9,461 nucleotides of DNA. Origin: Prevotellaceae bacterium (lineage in GTDB: Bacteria > Bacteroidota > Bacteroidia > Bacteroidales > UBA932). Below, piece by piece: positions 5,284 to 9,461 of the stretch (position 1 is its first letter; each line of letters begins with the position of its first letter). The translations under genes were made by a program, and so were the position numbers. The DNA lies in contig JAITSM010000228.1 of assembly GCA_031287815.1 (NCBI GenBank), positions 1 to 9,461 on the forward strand. Direction: 5' to 3'. The notes beneath the pieces are model-generated. The model was given only the letters and a program-made list of their open reading frames with translations, did not search any database and was not told where the DNA came from.

Positions 5284-6567
5284 ATGACACAACAAAAACA
5301 AAACGGCAACCTGGTTGCTATTATCATGATGATTTTCCTGTTTGGGATGATATCATTTGTTACTAACCTCGCGGCGCCCATGGGCGTCATTGTAAAAGCG
5401 CAGTTCCAAGCCTCCAACTTTTTAGGCATGCTTGGGAATTTCGCTAATTTCGCTGCCTATGCATTTATGGGTATTCCGGCAGGTTTATTACTGCAAAGAG
5501 TAGGTTACAAGCGAACCGCTTTGCTGGCAATCATTGTTGGCTTTATCGGCGTGGGCGTTCAATTTTTATCGGGCGTGGCCGCCAGTTTCATCGTGTATCT
5601 TTTAGGCGCATTTATCTGCGGCTTTTCCGTATGTATATTAAATACGGTGGTAAATCCCATGCTGAACACATTGGGCGGCGGCGGCAAAAAAGGCAACCAG
5701 CTATTGCAGGTAGGCGGCTCATTCAATTCCCTTACCGGGACGATTACGCCGATGCTGGTGGGAGCCATGATCGGGCAGGTTACAAAAGACACGGCTATTT
5801 CCGACGTCAATCCGGTATTATTTATTGCAATGGGCGTATTTGCCGTCGTTTTTGTTGTGCTGTCATTGGTTAAAATAAATGAGCCGCATTTAAGCGCCGC
5901 CAAGGCTTCCGGAACGGTTGTTAAACATGCGTACAGTCCCTGGGCGTTCCGCCATTTTATTTTAGGCGCAGTGGGGATTTTTATTTATGTGGGCGTTGAA
6001 GTAGGTATTCCGGCTACCATGAATTTATTTTTGGAAGATCCTGCCGCCGGCAATGTGGGCGCCACGATCGCCGGCTTTGTTGCAGGGACTTACTGGTTCC
6101 TGATGCTGATTGGGCGTTTCATAGGAGCGTCCGTAGGAGGCAAAGTATCCAGCAAGACGATGCTTGCCGTAGCGTCGAGCATCGGGATAGTGTTCGTATT
6201 AGCGGCTATCGTAGCGCCGCTCGGCACGCCGGTTTCCATTCCTGTGTTCACAGGCTCCGGTTTTGCAATGACGCAAGTGCCTGTTAGCGCACTGTTCCTC
6301 GTATTGTGCGGCCTTTGCACATCGGTAATGTGGGGCGGCATATTCAACCTTGCGGTAGAAGGGCTGGGCAAATATGTGGCAGCCGCTTCCGGTATTTTTA
6401 TGATGATGGTTTGCGGCGGAGGTATTCTCCCATTGCTTCAAAATTATATTGCCGACCATGCCACTTATATGATTTCTTATCTTATACCTGTTGCAGGCCT
6501 TGCCTACCTGCTGTTCTACGCACTGGCTGGCAGCAAGAATGTAAATAAAAATATTCCGGTGGATTAA
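5284..6567 (+). CDS. MFS sugar:H+ symporter, FHS (FucP/GluP-like) family, 427 aa
   Basis: This is an inner-membrane proton symporter of the fucose-galactose-glucose (FHS) branch of the major facilitator superfamily, importing a hexose or related sugar. The protein shows about 12 hydrophobic segments across its length, with a cytoplasmic loop near residues 198-220. Family-typical features are SNFLGMLGNFANFAAYAFMG (residues about 43-62), the cytoplasmic GYKRTALLA motif (73-81) after TM2, and QLLQVGGSFNSLTGTITPML, which resembles the conserved region around TM5 in FucP-like carriers. The length is typical (410-440 aa). Substrate is not decidable: no sugar-catabolic genes flank it. It has its own promoter and possibly operator repeats upstream, and its stop overlaps that of convergent mtaB. 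Confidence 0.87.
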   Translation: MTQQKQNGNLVAIIMMIFLFGMISFVTNLAAPMGVIVKAQFQASNFLGMLGNFANFAAYAFMGIPAGLLLQRVGYKRTALLAIIVGFIGVGVQFLSGVAASFIVYLLGAFICGFSVCILNTVVNPMLNTLGGGGKKGNQLLQVGGSFNSLTGTITPMLVGAMIGQVTKDTAISDVNPVLFIAMGVFAVVFVVLSLVKINEPHLSAAKASGTVVKHAYSPWAFRHFILGAVGIFIYVGVEVGIPATMNLFLEDPAAGNVGATIAGFVAGTYWFLMLIGRFIGASVGGKVSSKTMLAVASSIGIVFVLAAIVAPLGTPVSIPVFTGSGFAMTQVPVSALFLVLCGLCTSVMWGGIFNLAVEGLGKYVAAASGIFMMMVCGGGILPLLQNYIADHATYMISYLIPVAGLAYLLFYALAGSKNVNKNIPVD

Positions 6568-7886
6568 ACTGCCGGAGGAATCCGGAGATCCGTTATTTTA
6601 ATTGGCTGTAAACGCCCTATCAACTCACGACGATAGGGCGTTTCTATTTTCAGGTAATTGTCGGTAAACCCCTGCATCATGCCGCCTTTGCAGGCGCTTT
6701 CCCAGAGGACGCGCGTTTCCAGGCCGATATTTTTTTCGTAAAATGCGCGGTGCAGTTTGGCGCAAAGGCTTTGCAGTTCCTTCACCCGCGCGGCACGTTC
6801 CTGTTTCAGCACGCTGCCGGGCATCGTTGCCGCCGGCGTGCCGGGACGTTCGGAATAGGGAAACAGGTGCAGCCACGCCGGCTGCATTTGTTCGAGGAAG
6901 ATATACGTTTCGCGGAAATCGTCCGCCGTTTCGCCCGGAAAGCCGGCAATCACATCGACACCTATAAAAGCATGCGGCATCACGGCGCGGATTTTTTGCA
7001 CGCGCCCGGCAAATACTTCGCGCCGGTAGCGGCGGCGCATCCGCTTCAACACCCTGTCGCTGCCCGACTGTAGCGGTATATGAAAATGCGGCATCATTTT
7101 TTTCGACTGCGCTATCCATTCAATCATATCGTCGGTAAGCAAATTCGGCTCAATGGACGATATGCGGAAACGCCCGATACCGTTGACTTTTTCTAATGCC
7201 TGCAACAATTCAAAAAATGTTTCGCCGGTGGTTTTTCCAAAGTCGCCGATATTTACCCCCGTCAGCACTATCTCCTGGATGCCTAATGCGGCAATGGCTT
7301 CCGCCTCTTTCACAATACCGGCAATGGGAAGGTTGCGGCTTCTTCCGCGCGCCAGCGGCACGGTGCAGTAGGCGCACCGGTAATCGCAACCGTCCTGTAT
7401 TTTCAAAAACGAGCGGGTGCGGTCGCCCGAAGAGAAGGCCGGGAAAAAGCTGTCCACCGCCCGGATGTCGCACGACAGCACCTGCGCTTTGCCCTTTGTG
7501 CGCAAATTATTGACATATTCAAACAGATTTCCCTTCTGGTCGGCGCCGAGCACCAAATCCACGCCGTCGATAGCCGCCACTTCTTCCGGCTTCAGCTGCG
7601 CATAGCAACCGGTTACCACCATCCACGCCGCCGGATTCAGTTGCGTTAGTTTGCGAATGGCCTGGCGGCATTTTTTGTCGGCATGTTCCGTTACCGAGCA
7701 GGTGTTCACTATATATATATCGGCTTTTTGCGCCGGCAGCGCCCGCTCGAAACCCGCCTCCACAAAGCGACGCGCCAGGGCGGATGTCTCCGAAAAGTTA
7801 AGTTTGCAACCCAACGTGTAAAAAGCGACGGTCGCTCCCCTGCCCCACAAAGGAGGCGCGCTGCCTTCTATTTTTTCTGCTGTCAT
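6564..7886 (-). CDS. mtaB: tRNA (t6A37-C2)-methylthiotransferase MtaB
   Basis: This radical SAM enzyme adds a methylthio group to t6A37 of ANN-decoding tRNAs, giving ms2t6A. The N-terminal MTTase domain carries the auxiliary 4Fe-4S cysteines C27 (TLGCKLN), C63 (NTCSVTEHAD) and C94 (TGCYAQ). The radical SAM cluster motif is C167-x3-C171-x2-C174 (GCDYRCAYC). LTGVNIGDFG, ISSIEPN, HIPLQSGSD and IGVDVIAGFPGE follow as expected for the MtaB branch rather than MiaB or RimO. The C-terminal TRAM-like domain ends near ITDLRIP. At 440 aa the length is normal. The N-terminus is slightly long: an APPLWGRG stretch precedes the first strand, with no alternative Met nearer the domain. A hairpin serving the opposite strand lies within its last codons. 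Confidence 0.95.
   Translation of the reverse strand: MTAEKIEGSAPPLWGRGATVAFYTLGCKLNFSETSALARRFVEAGFERALPAQKADIYIVNTCSVTEHADKKCRQAIRKLTQLNPAAWMVVTGCYAQLKPEEVAAIDGVDLVLGADQKGNLFEYVNNLRTKGKAQVLSCDIRAVDSFFPAFSSGDRTRSFLKIQDGCDYRCAYCTVPLARGRSRNLPIAGIVKEAEAIAALGIQEIVLTGVNIGDFGKTTGETFFELLQALEKVNGIGRFRISSIEPNLLTDDMIEWIAQSKKMMPHFHIPLQSGSDRVLKRMRRRYRREVFAGRVQKIRAVMPHAFIGVDVIAGFPGETADDFRETYIFLEQMQPAWLHLFPYSERPGTPAATMPGSVLKQERAARVKELQSLCAKLHRAFYEKNIGLETRVLWESACKGGMMQGFTDNYLKIETPYRRELIGRLQPIKITDLRIPPAV
6610..6650 (+). terminator. intrinsic-terminator-like hairpin for the transporter, inside mtaB codons
   Basis: AAACGCCCTATC (6610-6621) is perfectly inverted as GATAGGGCGTTT (6632-6643), a 12-bp GC-containing stem with a 10-nt loop, followed by the T-rich tail CTATTTT. 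It lies 43 bp after the transporter stop on the transporter's strand. On the other strand the same bases encode the TPYRRELIGRL part of MtaB. Confidence 0.75.
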
Positions 7887-7906
7887 CTTACAGTATAATT
7901 CTATTG

Positions 7907-7914
7907 CAAAGGTA
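7907..7914 (-). promoter_or_regulatory. -7 promoter box of mtaB (TACCTTTG)
   Basis: Read on the minus strand, TACCTTTG fits TAnnTTTG and ends 20 bp before the mtaB start codon. The expected TTG box 19 bp further upstream is not clear; that stretch belongs to mosaic repeat copy 5. Confidence 0.55.
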
Positions 7915-7921
7915 CGAAAAT

Positions 7922-7970
7922 AGAATGGAGGGTGCAGAATGGAGAATGGAGAGTGAAGGGTGCTGGCGCC
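7922..7970. repeat. mosaic dispersed repeat, copy 5 (partial)
   Basis: GAATGGA-type micro-repeats (GAATGGAGAATGGAGAGTGA at 7938-7957) are followed shortly by GCTGGCGCC (7962-7970), three quarters of the palindrome found in the other copies. It resembles the left arm of copy 4, and lies upstream of the mtaB promoter box. Confidence 0.75.
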
Positions 7971-8005
7971 GGAACCACCTTACGAAAAAAAAATTTCAAA
8001 AATAG

Positions 8006-8035
8006 TTGCAATTTAAAAAAATGTAATTATATTTG
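8006..8035 (+). promoter_or_regulatory. strong Bacteroidota promoter (TTG-N19-TATATTTG)
   Basis: TTG at 8006-8008, exactly 19 bp, then TATATTTG at 8028-8035. This is a full match to the phylum's primary-sigma promoter pattern. Transcription would start near 8041-8043 and read into the structured region, not directly into a start codon. Confidence 0.85.
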
Positions 8036-8041
8036 CAGCGG

Positions 8042-8268
8042 TTATTACTTGCTCCTTGACATTTTGAAATAGATATAAAAAAAATATATCGCTTTAACTT
8101 TTATTCTGCGTGATATCAGAAATCTGGAAAATTTCTAACGTGTATGAATAATAAGTCAGAGCAACCTTGCCGAGAGTGGTTGTAGGTTGTTATACTTATT
8201 TACACGTTGGGTCTTCCAGAACCTCTGATATCAATAAGTATAATATCTACTTCCACTCTTGGTTTTTT
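8042..8268 (+). ncRNA. candidate structured RNA: rod fold versus terminator fold (leader switch or 6S-like sRNA)
   Basis: Two mutually exclusive folds can be read by eye. In the rod fold, 8111-8120 pairs with 8224-8233 (10 bp), 8123-8129 with 8214-8220 (7 bp), 8137-8144 with 8201-8208 (8 bp), 8150-8156 with 8194-8200 (7 bp), and 8161-8167 with 8184-8190 (7 bp including one G-U). In the terminator fold, 8170-8179 pairs with 8253-8262 (10 bp, one G-U), 8182-8187 with 8245-8250 (6 bp, one G-U), and 8190-8200 with 8233-8243 (11 bp), followed by T6 at 8263-8268. The second fold consumes bases needed by the rod. A strong promoter lies just upstream. This could be a terminator/antiterminator leader for the lipoprotein operon, or an independent sRNA of about 227 nt such as a 6S-type RNA. 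I could not run a covariance search. Confidence 0.7.
8170..8268 (+). terminator. long intrinsic terminator hairpin with T6
   Basis: The stem CCGAGAGTGG...CCACTCTTGG is stacked on two inner helices (27 bp in total, with small internal loops) and followed at once by TTTTTT. The loop (8201-8232) contains the 3' arms of the competing rod. It lies about 190 bp before the lipoprotein start. Confidence 0.7.
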
Positions 8269-8311
8269 AGTGGAATCTGGAAAAAATCACCATAAAAGTT
8301 GAAGAAACGAT

Positions 8312-8424
8312 TTGCAGAAACGGGTTATTAAAAACTTCTGCAATGATTGGCAACGAATAAAAAATCGCAGCAGGGGGTTGTTTATATTAAAAAGTTTGTG
8401 TTTGAAAACAACCCCAAGACTGCG
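8312..8424 (+). promoter_or_regulatory. two further hairpins in the lipoprotein leader
   Basis: TTGCAGAA (8312-8319) pairs with TTCTGCAA (8336-8343). CGCAG (8366-8370) plus GGGGTTGTTT (8374-8383) pair with AAACAACCCC (8406-8415) plus CTGCG (8420-8424), a 15-bp stem with one internal loop. The second hairpin ends 31 nt before the lipoprotein ATG. Neither has a T-tract. No TAnnTTTG box was found between 8269 and 8455, so the operon may depend on read-through from the upstream promoter. Confidence 0.6.
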
Positions 8425-8455
8425 CAAAATAATAACAATTTTAAAATTTACTTTT

Positions 8456-8629
8456 ATGAAAAAAATTCTTCTTTTCCTTGCGGGCTTGTTGCTATTGGCG
8501 ACAGGTTGCGCCACGCAAAAAACAACTACGTCGAACGTGGAAAATATTCCGGTATATTACACCGGCAAAGACGAGCCGGCGGCAGTCGGCGTGTTTCGGT
8601 ATTCCGAAGAACAATCAAAAACCAATTAA
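8456..8629 (+). CDS. small predicted lipoprotein, 57 aa
   Basis: The product has a lysine-led signal peptide (MKKILLFLAGLLLLATGC) with a lipobox-like LATGC and the lipidation Cys at residue 18. The mature chain would be about 40 residues and largely polar (ATQKTTTSNVENIPVYYTGK and onward), with no recognisable domain. It would be anchored in a membrane by lipidation. The ATG at 8456 was chosen because the hydrophobic signal begins there; the same frame is open upstream from a TTG at 8312, but that stretch is leader RNA. The next gene starts 11 bp downstream, so the two form an operon. The family is not recognised. Confidence 0.75.
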   Translation: MKKILLFLAGLLLLATGCATQKTTTSNVENIPVYYTGKDEPAAVGVFRYSEEQSKTN

Positions 8630-8640
8630 CAAAAACAATT

Positions 8641-9461
8641 ATGAAAAAAATTCTTTTCTCTTTGCTTTCCCTTATGGGATTTGGCTTTTCTGTATTTGCA
8701 CAAAGCCATATTAACATTGAACTGCTCGGCGCAACCTACACCACGCCTGCCGTGCAATTCCGCGTATCATGGAATGCTGTTCCCGCCGGAACTTGCCATA
8801 ATTCCAAAGTCTGGTTGTGGATTGATTTTATCAAGGTAGAAAACGACCAACCCTCCGGCGCATGGACACGCGCTACCATTGCCAATCCTTCGCCCGGAAC
8901 GGTGGCGCCGGAAACGGATAAAGGTTTTTGGTTGCAGGGAAATACTGGCAGCTATAATCAAATGGTAACGGTGCCGCTAACGAATATCCCGGCAAATACT
9001 ACTTTTAACTGGTGCGTGTATGCGTCCGACTGCCCGCCGACTGTAACGGCTGCTGACGGAACTTACACTTTTTCCGGCACGCCGCCGTTTACATTGATTG
9101 CCGCTAACGGCGCAACGCAACCGGTAACCGGAACAACGCTTGCCGCTTCGGCATTGACTATTACACCTACGACGATTATGGATGAAACAGCTTGTCCGGT
9201 CGTTTTCTGCCCTTATCAGGGAAGCGATTTATACATGGATGCTACGCATCTTTGCCAACAGCGCGCCAGCGGCGCACAGAATTGGGAAGCATATATAAAA
9301 GACACCCGCGACCATGAATTATACCGGATTGTTTTGATGCCCGACAATAAATGGTGGCTGGCACAGAATGTAAAATTAGCAAGCTATAATAGTACCACAA
9401 TAGGCGCTGCCATTAGCGGCTGCACAAAAGAGGAATGCGGCAGGGCATATACATGGGCGCA
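8641..9461 (+). CDS. secreted FISUMP-domain protein (partial, runs off right edge)
   Basis: The frame is open from the ATG at 8641 to the window end (273 codons, no stop). Residues 1-20 are a Sec signal peptide with probable cleavage at VFA-QS. Residues about 22-130 look like a beta-sandwich domain with Trp-rich strands (VWLWIDF, GFWLQGN, FNWCVYASDC). A Thr/Ala-rich linker follows, then a Cys-containing stretch (CPVVFCPYQG). From about residue 215 the sequence resembles the Fibrobacter succinogenes major paralogous (FISUMP) domain: W-E-A-Y-I-K-D-T-R-D, then MPDNKWWLAQNVK, and CGRAYTWA where most members have YGR-x-YTW. FISUMP proteins are exported or surface proteins of unknown function. A C-terminal sorting domain may follow beyond the window. 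It is in an operon with the small lipoprotein. Confidence 0.82.
   Translation, partial: MKKILFSLLSLMGFGFSVFAQSHINIELLGATYTTPAVQFRVSWNAVPAGTCHNSKVWLWIDFIKVENDQPSGAWTRATIANPSPGTVAPETDKGFWLQGNTGSYNQMVTVPLTNIPANTTFNWCVYASDCPPTVTAADGTYTFSGTPPFTLIAANGATQPVTGTTLAASALTITPTTIMDETACPVVFCPYQGSDLYMDATHLCQQRASGAQNWEAYIKDTRDHELYRIVLMPDNKWWLAQNVKLASYNSTTIGAAISGCTKEECGRAYTWA

Noticed and set aside
6625..7605. Several open frames on both strands within mtaB
   Set aside because: They are Arg/Pro/Ala-rich shadow frames of a well-supported GC-rich gene and show no family motifs.
7834..7886. APPLWGRG at the MtaB N-terminus as a repeat insertion
   Set aside because: MtaB proteins normally have a short variable lead-in before the first strand, and this one is only a few residues longer; there is not enough evidence for an insertion.
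8056..8083. TTGACA followed by TATAAA as an E. coli-type promoter
   Set aside because: The spacing is wrong (about 12 bp), and the other promoters in the window follow the Bacteroidota pattern.
8042..8268. tmRNA, RNase P RNA or SRP RNA
   Set aside because: None of the conserved core sequences of these RNAs (such as the RNase P GAGGAAAGTCC-type segment or the SRP GGAAGGAAGCA loop) is present.
8251..8275. Local hairpin TTCCACT/AGTGGAA as the terminator
   Set aside because: It puts the T6 tract in its loop and has no T-tract after the stem; the long stem ending at 8262 explains the T6 better.
8312..8455. N-terminal extension of the lipoprotein from a TTG start
   Set aside because: The extension would bury the lipoprotein signal peptide internally and lies in hairpin-rich leader sequence; the ATG at 8456 gives a normal signal.

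Overview
The window most likely comes from a Bacteroidota genome, probably order Bacteroidales. The evidence is the TAnnTTTG-type -7 promoter boxes (in two cases with TTG exactly 19 bp upstream), A-rich start regions without strong Shine-Dalgarno sequences, a FISUMP-type secreted protein, an FHS-family sugar transporter and a Bacteroidota-style MtaB. Species cannot be named from the sequence alone.

Layout. Positions 1-357 are 17 exact-period copies of a 21-bp tandem repeat, with one forward frame open up to a stop at 366-368. It is followed by a conserved hypothetical gene (425-1126). Positions 1141-2514 form a small toxin-antitoxin patch: a 5'-truncated PIN-domain (VapC-like) toxin remnant, a tiny overlapping ORF in the antitoxin position, and an intact Phd-like antitoxin/MazF-like toxin pair. 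The patch is bounded by inverted copies of a mosaic repeat built around the 12-bp palindrome GCTGGCGCCAGC, with a third copy inside. The PIN gene is cut off next to one of these copies.

Positions 2619-5008 are a housekeeping block. A uridine phosphorylase (udp) and a SirB1-type transglutaminase-like gene are co-directional, and they converge on a deoxynucleoside kinase gene. udp and the kinase both act in nucleoside salvage. The convergent genes end inside the two arms of a 12-bp inverted repeat. The region 5009-5283 holds a 34-codon ORF made largely of a 21-bp repeat and a good promoter for the FHS-family sugar/H+ symporter (5284-6567). That gene overlaps the 3' end of convergent mtaB (tRNA ms2t6A methylthiotransferase, 6564-7886) by four bases, and an intrinsic-terminator-like hairpin for the transporter lies inside mtaB codons.

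Positions 7887-8455 have no convincing protein gene but contain the most striking structure in the window. A textbook Bacteroidota promoter (TTG-N19-TATATTTG, 8006-8035) precedes an RNA that can fold either as a long rod (8111-8233) or as a mutually exclusive 27-bp terminator hairpin ending in T6 (8170-8268). Further hairpins lie between it and a two-gene secretion operon: a 57-aa lipoprotein and a FISUMP-domain secreted protein that runs off the window. This could be an undescribed cis-regulatory switch or a stand-alone 6S-like small RNA. The sequence alone does not decide which.
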